Origin: Clostridium sp.
Lineage (GTDB): Bacteria > Bacillota > Clostridia > Clostridiales > Clostridiaceae
Reading direction: 5' to 3'
NCBI RefSeq assembly: GCF_018372875.1
Contig: NZ_JAHAIF010000010.1
Location: 8,432 to 72,431 of the forward strand
DNA: 64,000 bases
The notes under the pieces were generated by a model. That model was not told the origin of the DNA and did no database searches. It saw only the letters and a program-made list of their open reading frames with translations. Both the position numbers and the translations under genes were made by a program. Below are positions 8,746 through 17,516 of the stretch, one piece after another (the first letter of the stretch is position 1; each line of letters begins with the position of its first letter).

Positions 8746-10734
8746 CTATTTAGAAGGAGCAGAAGCAGCTTGGTTGTTTGCTGAAACAATTTGTTCTATC
8801 CAAGATGGTCCTGTTGGGTTTGGATGTTTATCTTCAGGAAGATATTGTTCAGCTACTCTCAATAAAGTTAAGAAGTCATACCTATAAGATATAGTTCCAT
8901 CTCCCCAATGCTCAGATAAGATATCAAAAGCTCGCTTAACATCAGATTTCATATCATTCCATTCAGAATCTGACGGTGTACCATTACCATAGAACTTTCT
9001 AAACTCATCAAAATAATTTTCCATTTCGCTCCAAGTTATTTTTGCATCATAAATATTTGAAGTTTCCTTATCCATTTCATTTATAACATTACTTATATTT
9101 TCAATGTGATTCGCAAATCCTGATAATTGGAACTCTGCGTTTATGTCATTAGTATTAATAGCTTGTTCTCTATGAGTTGTAAATAAATTTCTTTGTAATA
9201 ATCCATAAACGCCCCTATTATAAGCATTATCAACTAAGACAAATTCAGCCCAAGGATCTTTTGCATCCTTAATAAATTCATCAAACTTATTATTAGGAAT
9301 AGCATATAAGAATTCGCGTGTCATTGTTAAACTAATATATGAAGTCATAGCTGCATGAACATAAGATGGATCATCAATATCTCCAGTTTTTAATGTTACA
9401 TAATCTTCATGCTCTGCAGTTGATGGTAAATAATCAGGATATTGTTTCTTAACTTCATTAAAATTACCTTTTTCTTGTTGGAAAGGTCCATCTGGATGTT
9501 TCTTTTGAATTGGCCATGACCATTGTTTACCGTCTACAGTAACAATATTTTCATTATAACCAGATTCTATTGGAGCAAGACCACAAGTAAAGTTTTCCTT
9601 AATTGAAAGACCAATCATAAAGTTTGGATTTAAGCCAAATAGTTCTGTCCCTGTAGCAATACCCATTGCTAAATATTCTGAAGGAATCCATATCTTTAAT
9701 CCATTAACACCATTTATTGGAACAGGCATTGAGTTAGGTAACCCTAATTGAATTTGAGTTGGATGAGCTGGATTTGTATACATAAGTTTATTGCCTGTGT
9801 TACCTTTAACAGTTGTACTATAGTATTCAGATTCATTTTCTATAAGATCTTTTATATTTAAGTCTGGTTTATTTTTACTCCATGAAGAAGGCAAACCTTC
9901 ATATTCTGGATAAGTTATATTTCCTCTGAATATATTTGGAGTAAAGGCACTTGGAGCTTTTGAATCTTTTTTATTACCTTGAACAACAAATACTCTAGTT
10001 GTTTTAGAACCTAATAATCTTTCATCTTGCTTTAGATTAATAGTTACCTTTCCATTCTCTTGAGTGTAAGAAGCACAATTAGAAACAGATGTTATTTCGT
10101 TATCTGTTTCAAATGATAGTCCCCAAGCAGAAAAATCTCTACCATTCCAAATATATGATGGATTTGGATTTGCAATAAATACAGCCCATTCAAATGTATC
10201 TTCGTCCTCATTTAAAACTGTATATCCAACTGCAGGTAAACCTGAAGCTGATTCTGGTAAAGGAACATCTATAGGTTTTTCATTCTTAGTAACAACATGT
10301 GTTACAGACTCTCTAGCTTGAGTGACACCAGCTGAATTAACAAGCTCTGCTGTATAAACGTAAGTTTTATTTGGCTTGTCAGTAAAAGTATATTGAGCCG
10401 TTTGGGCTGCTGGAGTATTGTTTATTAATGGAACTTCAGCAATTAGAACACCATTTTCGTAAAGCCTCCAAATATCACCATTTACTCCATACCACATATT
10501 CATTGTAATAGTATAGTTTGGTGATCCATCCCAATCGTTTTTTGAAATTTGAAATACTCCAGGTGCCTCAGTATCTTTTGTAGAAATTAGACTAGTAGGT
10601 GTTGTGTAAGTATATTTATTATTTTCTAATTTGTCATTTGTAAGTGCATTTACTGGAATTGCTTGACTTGTAAGAATTATAGCAGATAATGCAACTGCTA
10701 TTTTTTTTCTGTTTTTAGGGTTATACCCATCCAT
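8746..10734 (-). CDS. Large secreted protein with a ChiA N-terminal-like domain and a lysozyme-like region
   Basis: 662-aa exported protein. A signal peptide (about 1-30, ending PVNA) is followed by a fibronectin-like domain (about 50-150) with NYTITMNMWYGVNG and LYENGVLI, the pattern of the chitinase-A N-terminal domain that binds polysaccharide. Next comes a cellulose-binding-like beta domain (about 165-260). The C-terminal part (about 340-600) contains NPNFMIGLSIKENF and PIESGYNE. The spacing around E380 recalls the catalytic glutamate helix of lysozyme and lytic transglycosylases (xxIxxES). My inference is a carbohydrate-binding glycan hydrolase acting on wall or host glycans. The assignment of the catalytic part is tentative and no chitinase active-site motif (DxxDxDxE) is present. 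The ribosome site AAAGGAGGTA is very strong. Confidence 0.6.
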   Translation of the reverse strand: MDGYNPKNRKKIAVALSAIILTSQAIPVNALTNDKLENNKYTYTTPTSLISTKDTEAPGVFQISKNDWDGSPNYTITMNMWYGVNGDIWRLYENGVLIAEVPLINNTPAAQTAQYTFTDKPNKTYVYTAELVNSAGVTQARESVTHVVTKNEKPIDVPLPESASGLPAVGYTVLNEDEDTFEWAVFIANPNPSYIWNGRDFSAWGLSFETDNEITSVSNCASYTQENGKVTINLKQDERLLGSKTTRVFVVQGNKKDSKAPSAFTPNIFRGNITYPEYEGLPSSWSKNKPDLNIKDLIENESEYYSTTVKGNTGNKLMYTNPAHPTQIQLGLPNSMPVPINGVNGLKIWIPSEYLAMGIATGTELFGLNPNFMIGLSIKENFTCGLAPIESGYNENIVTVDGKQWSWPIQKKHPDGPFQQEKGNFNEVKKQYPDYLPSTAEHEDYVTLKTGDIDDPSYVHAAMTSYISLTMTREFLYAIPNNKFDEFIKDAKDPWAEFVLVDNAYNRGVYGLLQRNLFTTHREQAINTNDINAEFQLSGFANHIENISNVINEMDKETSNIYDAKITWSEMENYFDEFRKFYGNGTPSDSEWNDMKSDVKRAFDILSEHWGDGTISYRYDFLTLLRVAEQYLPEDKHPNPTGPSWIEQIVSANNQAASAPSK

Positions 10735-10866
10735 TTTTTATACCTCCTTTTATGACTTTATAGCAAATATATTCTCGAAAATATCAATTATTCAAATTTT
10801 ATTAAGGAAATTTTAAATATTTTTAAGTTAATCTTTTGTTAAAATTAATCACAATATAGTGAATTG

Positions 10867-10898
10867 AGTCTTGTATGTGATACCATACAAGGCTTTTT
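10867..10898 (+). terminator. Orphan + strand terminator
   Basis: AGTCTTGTATG (10867-10877) pairs with CATACAAGGCT (10884-10894) with one G-U pair and a six-base loop, then TTTTCG. The nearest upstream gene is on the opposite strand and starts at 10734, so this would end a short + strand transcript beginning in the gap or running antisense to that gene. Confidence 0.55.
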
Positions 10899-10937
10899 CG
10901 AGTACAGAAGTAGCATGAAGATTGATAAGAGAATAAA

Positions 10938-11040
10938 GCTATAATTTTACACCTTAAGTATAAAGAAGTGGATATTTATTTTAAAGTGACTTGTTTTTTT
11001 ATATCTAGAACAAGCAAAATAAATATCCACTCCTCTTTTT
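10938..11040 (+). repeat. Structured intergenic repeat, copy A
   Basis: First copy of a repeat also found at 28971-29083 and 48915-49024. The 5' part carries TATAATTT and a CCTTA element. It is followed by a long stem: GTGGATATTTATTTT (10968-10982) pairs with AAAATAAATATCCAC (11016-11030). Inside, a 5' side segment AAAGTGA faces a single C, then CTTGT (10990-10994) pairs with ACAAG (11010-11014). It ends in CTCTTTTT. The asymmetric internal loop is shared with the other copies. Confidence 0.7.
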
Positions 11041-11113
11041 AGGGTTTAAAATTAAATCTAGTTGATTTAAAAGGATAAACTAGTTATATTATAAGATGTA
11101 AAGGAGGGCTTTA

Positions 11114-12331
11114 ATGATGAAGAAAGTAATTGTAATTGGAGCTGGCCCAGCTGGAATGATGGCAGCTATGACTGCAGGTAAAGAACATGAAGTAATTTTA
11201 TTAGATGGAAATAATAGATTAGGGAAAAAATTATATATAACAGGAAAAGGGCGTTGTAATGTAACAAACGCAAAGGATATTTCGGAGTTTTTTGATTTTA
11301 TTCCTGGTAATCCTCAATTTTTATATAGTGCACTTTATACATACACAAATGAAGATACAATGAAATTCTTTGAAGAAGAAGGTATAAAATTAAAGGTTGA
11401 AAGAGGGGGAAGAGTATTCCCTCAGTCAGATAAATCTTCTGATATTATAAAAGGCTTATCAAATGGACTGAAGAAAGCTAACGTTAAAATTCTTCTTGAA
11501 CATAAGGTTACAGATGTAATAATGAATGGAAAGAAGGTTAAAGCTGTTGTTGTTAATGGAAGCAAAAAAATAGAAGGAGATTATTTTATTATAGCAACTG
11601 GAGGAGCTTCTTATCCAGCTACTGGCTCTAGAGGAGAAGGGCAAGTATTTGCTGAGAAGATGGGACATAAAATTGTAGATTTAAAACCTTCCTTAGTTCC
11701 TATGGATGTAGAAGAGGATTGGGTAAAAGAGCTTATGGGTCTTTCCTTAAGAAATGTTAATGTGAAGATTAAAAGAGATAAAAAAGTTGTATATGAAAAC
11801 CAAGGGGAAATGCTATTTACTCACTTTGGTGTAACAGGACCATTAATATTAAGTGGAAGTAGATTTATTAGAGGAAATCATAAATACACCTTAACTATTG
11901 ATTTAAAACCAGCATTAGATGAAGCAGCTCTTGATAAAAGAGTACAAAAGGACTTCCAAGGTGTGTTAAATAAGGCTTTTAAAAATTCTTTAGATGCATT
12001 ATTACCTCAAAAAATGATTCCTATAATTGTTAGGCTTTCTGGAATTGATGAAAATAAGAAGGTAAATGAAATTACAAAGGGTGAAAGAAGAAACCTAGTT
12101 CACCTACTTAAAAATTTAACAATGACAATATCAGGATTAAGACCAATAGATCAAGCAATAGTAACCTCAGGTGGAGTTAGTATTAAGGAAATAGATCCAT
12201 CTACTATGAAATCTAAAATTATTGAGAATGTAGCCTTTGCAGGAGAAGTAATGGATGTTGATGCATTTACTGGTGGATATAACGTTCAAATTGCTTTAGC
12301 TACAGGGTTTCTAGCAGGTTCAAATATTTGA
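11114..12331 (+). CDS. FAD-dependent oxidoreductase, HI0933/BaiN family
   Basis: 405-aa flavoprotein. The N-terminal Rossmann motif IGAGPAGMMAA is followed by GKKLYITGKGRCNVTNA, the hallmark of the HI0933 family. The C-terminal FAD-closing segment reads FAGEVMDVDAFTGGYN. The family includes BaiN, reported to act in bile-acid dehydroxylation, but most members have no known substrate and none should be assigned here. The ATG at 11114 (or the ATG directly after it) follows AAGGAGGG. The gene heads a compact cluster with cmk and ispH (70 and 31 bp gaps, no terminator between), an order common in Clostridium. Confidence 0.85.
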   Translation: MMKKVIVIGAGPAGMMAAMTAGKEHEVILLDGNNRLGKKLYITGKGRCNVTNAKDISEFFDFIPGNPQFLYSALYTYTNEDTMKFFEEEGIKLKVERGGRVFPQSDKSSDIIKGLSNGLKKANVKILLEHKVTDVIMNGKKVKAVVVNGSKKIEGDYFIIATGGASYPATGSRGEGQVFAEKMGHKIVDLKPSLVPMDVEEDWVKELMGLSLRNVNVKIKRDKKVVYENQGEMLFTHFGVTGPLILSGSRFIRGNHKYTLTIDLKPALDEAALDKRVQKDFQGVLNKAFKNSLDALLPQKMIPIIVRLSGIDENKKVNEITKGERRNLVHLLKNLTMTISGLRPIDQAIVTSGGVSIKEIDPSTMKSKIIENVAFAGEVMDVDAFTGGYNVQIALATGFLAGSNI

Positions 12332-12400
12332 CTTGTCTGAAAAGGTAAAAAAATATATAATTTAAAGTATAAGCGTTTAAAATGAAAGGAAGAAATAGCT

Positions 12401-13057
12401 GTGAGAATATCAGTTGCAATAGATGGACCGGCAGGAGCAGGTAAAAGTACAATAGCTAAATTAGTAGCTAAGGAATTTGATTTAATGTATATAAATACAG
12501 GAGCAATGTACAGAGCAGTTGCATTAAAATCTAATGAAAATGGATTAACTCCTGATAAAGTTAATGATATATGTGCATTAATTGAAGGGATGGACATGGA
12601 GTTTGTTAATGATGATTTAGTGTTAAATGGTGTTAATATCCAAAATGAAATAACTCTACCTGAAATTAGTGGAATCGTTTCAGATTATGCTTCTATTCCA
12701 GAAGTTAGAGCGAAATTAGTTGAACTTCAAAGAGAGATGTCTAAAAAGTTCAATGTAATTATGGATGGAAGAGATATTGGAACAGTAGTTTTAATTGAAG
12801 CACCTTTTAAATTCTTCTTAACTGCAACTCCAGAGGAGAGAGCAAATAGAAGATTTAAGGAACTTAAAGAAAGAAATATAGACTGCCAATATGAAGTTAT
12901 TTTAAAAGATATAATAGAAAGAGATTATAAGGATTCTCATAGAGAAGTTGATCCACTAAGAAAGGCTGATGATGCCATTGAAGTAGATACAACTGGACTT
13001 AATATAATGGAAGTTACGGAAAAGATTAATTCTGTAATTAGTAATAATATTAAGTAA
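12401..13057 (+). CDS. cmk: Cytidylate kinase
   Basis: 218-aa (d)CMP kinase that phosphorylates CMP and dCMP to the diphosphates in pyrimidine nucleotide recycling. The P-loop is GPAGAGKST at the N-terminus. NTGAMYRA, MDGRDIGTVV and the arginine-rich NMP-binding and lid segments (RANRRFKEL, DSHREVDPL) fit the family at its usual length. It starts with GTG at 12401, ten bases after AAAGGAAG; the family's N-terminus RISVAIDGPAG fits this start exactly. It lies between the HI0933-type flavoprotein and ispH, a linkage seen in many clostridia. Confidence 0.95.
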   Translation: MRISVAIDGPAGAGKSTIAKLVAKEFDLMYINTGAMYRAVALKSNENGLTPDKVNDICALIEGMDMEFVNDDLVLNGVNIQNEITLPEISGIVSDYASIPEVRAKLVELQREMSKKFNVIMDGRDIGTVVLIEAPFKFFLTATPEERANRRFKELKERNIDCQYEVILKDIIERDYKDSHREVDPLRKADDAIEVDTTGLNIMEVTEKINSVISNNIK

Positions 13058-13087
13058 GTGAGAAACATATACTTAGGAGTATAGGAA

Positions 13088-14995
13088 ATGAGAGAAATAA
13101 AAGTTGCAAAGAGCGCAGGGTTCTGCTTTGGAGTAAAAAGAGCAGTTGATGAATCCTTAAAAATACAAAAAGAATTTAATAAAAAAATATATACTTTAGG
13201 GCCACTAATACATAATAATGATGTGGTTCAGTATCTTGAAAATAATAATATCTTTTCAGTGAATTTAGAAGAAATTGATAAGTTAGATGAAGGTGATGTA
13301 GTAGTAATTAGATCTCACGGAGTATCTAAGGATGTTATTGCAAAACTAGAAGATAGAGGACTTATTGTAAAGAATGCTACTTGTCCTTATGTGACAAACA
13401 TTCATAAGAAGGTTGAAAAGTATTCAAATGAAGGATACAACATAGTTATATTAGGAGATGAAAAGCACCCTGAAGTTATAGGTATAAATGGGTGGTGCGA
13501 TAATAAGGCATTAATTACTAAAGATGGTACTTTACCAGAAAATGTGCCAAATAAGGTTTGTGCAGTTTCTCAAACAACAGAAAAAGAAGAAAATTGGAAG
13601 AAAACTTTAAATAATTTATCTTCAAACACAAAAGAAGTACTTGCATTCAATACAATTTGTAATGCTACAGAAGTAAATCAGAAGAATGCTGATGAATTAT
13701 CTAAAGATGTTGATGCTATGATTGTAATTGGAGGAAAAAATAGTTCTAACACAACAAAGCTTTACCAAATTGCTAAGAGAAATTGTGAAAATACCATACA
13801 TATAGAAAATGCTTCTGAATTACCAGAAGAATATATAAATAATAAAAACTTTAAAACAATAGGGATTACCGCTGGTGCATCAACACCAGATTGGATAATT
13901 AGGGAGGTTATTAATACTATGCAAGATGAACTAAACAAAATGGATGATCAACTACAATTAATGAATGAACTTGACAGAAGGTTCAAAATTGGTGACGAAG
14001 TAGAAGGAGAAATCCTTTCAAAAACAAGAGATGAAATATTAGTTTCTCTTGTAGGATATAAGTCAGATGGAGTTATTCCATTTAAGGAATTAACTTGTCT
14101 TCAAGATCCTTCAAAGTTTGCAGAAGAACTAAAAGTTGGAGACAGTATAAAGGCTAAGGTAATTAAACTTAAGAATGAGGATAATTACGTTGTTCTTTCA
14201 AGATTAGAATTTGAAAAGAAAGAAGCCATGGAAAAACTAGAAAAGTTATATAATGAAGAAGCAATTTTCGAAGTTAAAATAGACACTGTAATGGAAAAGG
14301 GATTAGTAGCTCATTTAAACGGAGTTAGAATATTTATCCCAGCTTCACAAATTGATATTAAATTTGTAAATAACAAGGAAGAGTTAAAAGGGCAAACTTT
14401 AGAGGTTAAGTTAATAGAATTCACTAAAGAAAATCCTTCTAAAATAGTAGCATCAAGAAGAGTTATATTAGAAAAAGAAAAGGCTGAAAAGGAAGAAAAA
14501 GCTTGGTCAACATTACATCTTGGAGATGTAGTAGAGGCAGAAATAAAGAGATTTACAAAGTTTGGTGCTTTTGCTGAAATCAATGGAATAGATGGTCTTA
14601 TTCACCTTTCTGAAATTTCATGGAATCATGTAAGAAAGCCTGAAGATGTATTAACTAAAGATTCTAAGGTTATGGTTAAGATTATAGATCTTGATAAAGA
14701 AACTAACAAGCTATCATTAAGTATAAAACAATTAACTGAAGAACCATGGGCAAAGGTTAATGAAAACTATCCAGAAGGAACTGTTGTTTTAGGTAAGGTA
14801 GTTAGATTAAATGACTTTGGTGCTTTTGTTGAATTAGAACCTGGTGTTGATGGATTAGTTCATATATCTAAAATAAGCCATGATAGAGTTGAACACCCTT
14901 CACAAGTATTAAAGGTTGGAGAAGAAGTTAAAGCTATGATTTTAGCTGTTGATGCAGAAAAGAAGAGAATTAGCTTAAGTATTAAAGACGTTTAA
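13088..14995 (+). CDS. ispH: 4-hydroxy-3-methylbut-2-enyl diphosphate reductase fused to S1 domains
   Basis: 635-aa fusion. Residues 1 to about 280 are IspH, the iron-sulfur enzyme of the last MEP-pathway step giving IPP and DMAPP. The three cluster cysteines are in SAGFCFG, NATCPYV and NTICNAT, with HGV and HPEV histidine motifs. Residues about 297-635 carry four S1 RNA-binding repeats; the last two (FGAFAEINGIDGLIH and FGAFVELEPGVDGLVH) are canonical and the first two more divergent. This fusion is normal for Clostridium, where the S1 part probably replaces a stand-alone RpsA-like protein. It is the last gene of the flavoprotein-cmk-ispH cluster and is followed by a strong terminator. Confidence 0.93.
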   Translation: MREIKVAKSAGFCFGVKRAVDESLKIQKEFNKKIYTLGPLIHNNDVVQYLENNNIFSVNLEEIDKLDEGDVVVIRSHGVSKDVIAKLEDRGLIVKNATCPYVTNIHKKVEKYSNEGYNIVILGDEKHPEVIGINGWCDNKALITKDGTLPENVPNKVCAVSQTTEKEENWKKTLNNLSSNTKEVLAFNTICNATEVNQKNADELSKDVDAMIVIGGKNSSNTTKLYQIAKRNCENTIHIENASELPEEYINNKNFKTIGITAGASTPDWIIREVINTMQDELNKMDDQLQLMNELDRRFKIGDEVEGEILSKTRDEILVSLVGYKSDGVIPFKELTCLQDPSKFAEELKVGDSIKAKVIKLKNEDNYVVLSRLEFEKKEAMEKLEKLYNEEAIFEVKIDTVMEKGLVAHLNGVRIFIPASQIDIKFVNNKEELKGQTLEVKLIEFTKENPSKIVASRRVILEKEKAEKEEKAWSTLHLGDVVEAEIKRFTKFGAFAEINGIDGLIHLSEISWNHVRKPEDVLTKDSKVMVKIIDLDKETNKLSLSIKQLTEEPWAKVNENYPEGTVVLGKVVRLNDFGAFVELEPGVDGLVHISKISHDRVEHPSQVLKVGEEVKAMILAVDAEKKRISLSIKDV

Positions 14996-15011
14996 AATTA
15001 GGTAATAAATT

Positions 15012-15046
15012 AAAAGAACTCCCATATTATATAAGGGAGTTCTTTT
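15012..15046 (+). terminator. Terminator after ispH/S1
   Basis: AAAAGAACTCCC (15012-15023) pairs with GGGAGTTCTTTT (15035-15046), an 12-bp stem with built-in A and T runs. Confidence 0.85.
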
Positions 15047-15073
15047 CACTATGTTTTATGAGGTATTGTGTTT

Positions 15074-15943
15074 ATGATGGTAATTGAGAAACTAAGTAGT
15101 AAAAACACAGAGGAATTTAAGAAATTATTATATGAGGCTAGAAATAAAACCCCTTATAGATTGAATTTTTATAAATATTATGATAATCAATCCTTTATAG
15201 TAAAATATTTTGTAAAAAAGTATGTAAAGCTTATAAAATATAAGGATAAATATATTGGGTATATGTGGACTGATGTTTCAACATCTCAATCAACAAAGAT
15301 ATCTGACATGTATTTAAAGGAAGAATATATACATTTTTTTAATGAAAAGGTTCTTTTAATATTTAAAAGTAGCTTGGTAATATATGAGGGGTATGAAGAT
15401 GCATATACAAGATATTTAATTAATACTATGAAAATGAATAAAATTAGGGTTACTAACCTTATGAAGCTTAATCTAAAAGATTTTAACCCTAAAAGAAGGG
15501 TAAGTAATGCAACATTTGCCTTATGTGAAGTAGGAAAAGATGATGAACTTAGGTGTAAGTTGCAAAATGAAATTTTTAATGAAGATAATAGAACCCCTCT
15601 TACAGTAGATGATATAAAGTATGATATAAAACAAGAATACTATTTAAAGGACTTATGTGTTTTTATAAAGGTTAAAAACAAAATAATTGGATATGGGCAA
15701 ATAATTTATAATAGAGATATAAATCTTATTGTTAACTTTGGAATAGTTAATGGATATAGACATGAAGGCTATGGTAAAGATTTATTAATTAAGCTTCTAG
15801 ATATGGCAAAAGGAGCAAATATTAAAGATATTTATATAAGGGTAGATCATAATAACTTTCATGCAAAAAAATTATATAGCAGCGTTGGATTTAAAGAAAT
15901 TGGTGACTTTTGCTCATGGATATGGGCAAAGGATCTTATTTAA
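15074..15943 (+). CDS. GNAT-family acetyltransferase (two-lobed)
   Basis: About 289-aa protein. The C-terminal half (about 150-289) is a recognisable GNAT domain with NGYRHEGYGKDLLIKLL (acetyl-CoA loop) and HAKKLYSSVGF. The N-terminal half has a similar length and may be a degenerate second GNAT lobe, a layout seen in mycothiol-synthase-like proteins; this is inference. The start is uncertain: GTG at 15068, ATG at 15074 and ATG at 15077 are in frame, and GAGGT around 15060 favours 15074. It lies 23 bp before the sensor kinase gene and may be co-transcribed with it. Confidence 0.7.
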   Translation: MMVIEKLSSKNTEEFKKLLYEARNKTPYRLNFYKYYDNQSFIVKYFVKKYVKLIKYKDKYIGYMWTDVSTSQSTKISDMYLKEEYIHFFNEKVLLIFKSSLVIYEGYEDAYTRYLINTMKMNKIRVTNLMKLNLKDFNPKRRVSNATFALCEVGKDDELRCKLQNEIFNEDNRTPLTVDDIKYDIKQEYYLKDLCVFIKVKNKIIGYGQIIYNRDINLIVNFGIVNGYRHEGYGKDLLIKLLDMAKGANIKDIYIRVDHNNFHAKKLYSSVGFKEIGDFCSWIWAKDLI

Positions 15944-15966
15944 TTTACTAAAGAAAAGGGGTTTCT

Positions 15967-17502
15967 ATGAAACTAGAAAATAAATTTACTTTGTTAATTA
16001 TATTTTTAATTAGTGGAACTATATTAATTATATCTTTCTTTTCTTATGAAATGATAAAGGGAAGAATTGAAGAAGATACTGCAGCAAGGCTCCTAGATAC
16101 AGGTAGGGTTGTTTCATCGGTACCATTAGTACAAGAAACCTTAGCCAAGAAGGAAATAAGTACGATGAAAGTTCAGAATTTTATTGAAAACTTAAGGTTA
16201 AAAACAAAAGTTTTATTTATTGTAGTTATGGATATGGATGGTATAAGATATTCACATCCTATCCCTGCAAATATAGGACTTAAATTTGGCCAGAACGACA
16301 AGTATAGGGTACTTGAATATGGTGAATCCTATGTGTCAAAGGAAACTGGAAGTCTAGGACCTTCTATACGCTCATTTGTCCCTGTATATTATGAGGGTGA
16401 ACAAGTAGGGGCAGTGTCTGTTGGCATTTTAGCAGGGGATATGCTATACGAAATGAACAAGTATACAAATAAAATATTACCTATGCTTTTCTTTACTTTA
16501 ATAGTATCTATTTTAGGAGCTAGAATACTAGCAAGAAATATAAAAAAAGCTATATTTGGTCTTGAACCAAATCAAATTGCACTACTTCTTTTTGAAAGAG
16601 AGTCTATAATTAATAATGTTCATGATGGACTTATTGCTATAAATATAACTGGCGATGTTAGATTAATGAATACAAGGGCACAGGAAATCCTAAAAATTAA
16701 TTCTATGGCTCATGTCCCTAGTGTAATTCTAGATAACCTAATGGAAACTATGTATAGAAGGTCTAGAGTTTTTAACAAAGAAATTAGAATTGACGATAAT
16801 ATTATTATGGCTAATTTCTATACAATTTTTGGTGATTCAGGAAATGTAGAAGGTGGAATAGCCAGTATTCAAGATATGACTATAGTTACAAATATGGCAG
16901 AAGAACTAACAGGGGTTAAGGAGCTATTTTGGAACTTAAGAGCTCAAAATCATGAATTCATGAATAAATTACATACAATAGCAGGTCTTATTCAATTAGG
17001 GGAAAATGATAAGGCTATTGAATACATATTTAACACCACTTCAAAGAGAGGCTTAATTACTGATTCATTAAGGAATATTAAAGAAGTTTCTATTCAAGGG
17101 CTTATTTTTGCAAAATATAATAGAGCAGATGAAGCAAAAATTAAATTTGAAGTGGATGAAAAAAGTAACTTTAAGGATATACCTAGAGGGCTTTCATTAA
17201 ATGAATTACTAATAATTATTGGTAACTTAATACAAAACTCCATTGAGGAAGTATCTAAAGGGGATGAAGGATATATTTTTGTTGGTATATATCAAGACAA
17301 AAATATACAAATTATTGTTAAGAATAATGGAGCAATGATAGATGAAGAAGGAAAAGAAAAGTTATTTACTAGAGGATATTCTACAAAGGGAGACTTTAGA
17401 GGAATGGGGCTTTATAATATAAAAGAAATTGTAGAATCAAATGGTGGAACTATAAATTTAATTTCAGATGAAAATGAAACCATATGGGATATAGTGATTT
17501 AA
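15967..17502 (+). CDS. Sensor histidine kinase, CitA/DcuS type
   Basis: 511-aa membrane kinase. TM1 lies near residues 8-27. An extracytoplasmic PDC/CACHE-like sensor (about 35-165) has the family segment LGPSIRSFVPVYYEGEQVGAVSVG. TM2 is about 168-185, a cytoplasmic PAS domain about 215-300, and the dimerisation/phosphoacceptor helix reads QNHEFMNKLHTI, the NHExxNxLH box of the CitA/DcuS family. The HATPase N box (NLIQNSIEE) and G box (GMGLYNIKEIV) are intact. Such kinases sense di- and tricarboxylates. It overlaps or abuts the response regulator. The fumarate-reductase-like lipoprotein genes directly downstream make a dicarboxylate signal plausible. Confidence 0.88.
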   Translation: MKLENKFTLLIIFLISGTILIISFFSYEMIKGRIEEDTAARLLDTGRVVSSVPLVQETLAKKEISTMKVQNFIENLRLKTKVLFIVVMDMDGIRYSHPIPANIGLKFGQNDKYRVLEYGESYVSKETGSLGPSIRSFVPVYYEGEQVGAVSVGILAGDMLYEMNKYTNKILPMLFFTLIVSILGARILARNIKKAIFGLEPNQIALLLFERESIINNVHDGLIAINITGDVRLMNTRAQEILKINSMAHVPSVILDNLMETMYRRSRVFNKEIRIDDNIIMANFYTIFGDSGNVEGGIASIQDMTIVTNMAEELTGVKELFWNLRAQNHEFMNKLHTIAGLIQLGENDKAIEYIFNTTSKRGLITDSLRNIKEVSIQGLIFAKYNRADEAKIKFEVDEKSNFKDIPRGLSLNELLIIIGNLIQNSIEEVSKGDEGYIFVGIYQDKNIQIIVKNNGAMIDEEGKEKLFTRGYSTKGDFRGMGLYNIKEIVESNGGTINLISDENETIWDIVI

Positions 17503-17516
17503 TGGAGGATTTACAG

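Larger units (their letters stand above)
10735..11113. other. 379-bp intergenic region
   Basis: The gap between two divergently oriented genes holds the minus-strand ribosome site for the secreted protein, an orphan + strand terminator (10867-10898) and copy A of the structured intergenic repeat (10938-11040). No open frame with a ribosome site was found apart from the flanking genes. Confidence 0.6.

Noticed and set aside
8702..8887. 61-aa + strand frame at the end of the secreted-protein gene
   Set aside because: It begins in the terminator hairpin and is otherwise the antisense of the C-terminus of the gene at 8746-10734; no ribosome site.
10938..11113. Riboswitch controlling the HI0933-type flavoprotein
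   Set aside because: The structured element upstream recurs at two other places, one of them between convergent genes, so a gene-specific riboswitch is unlikely.
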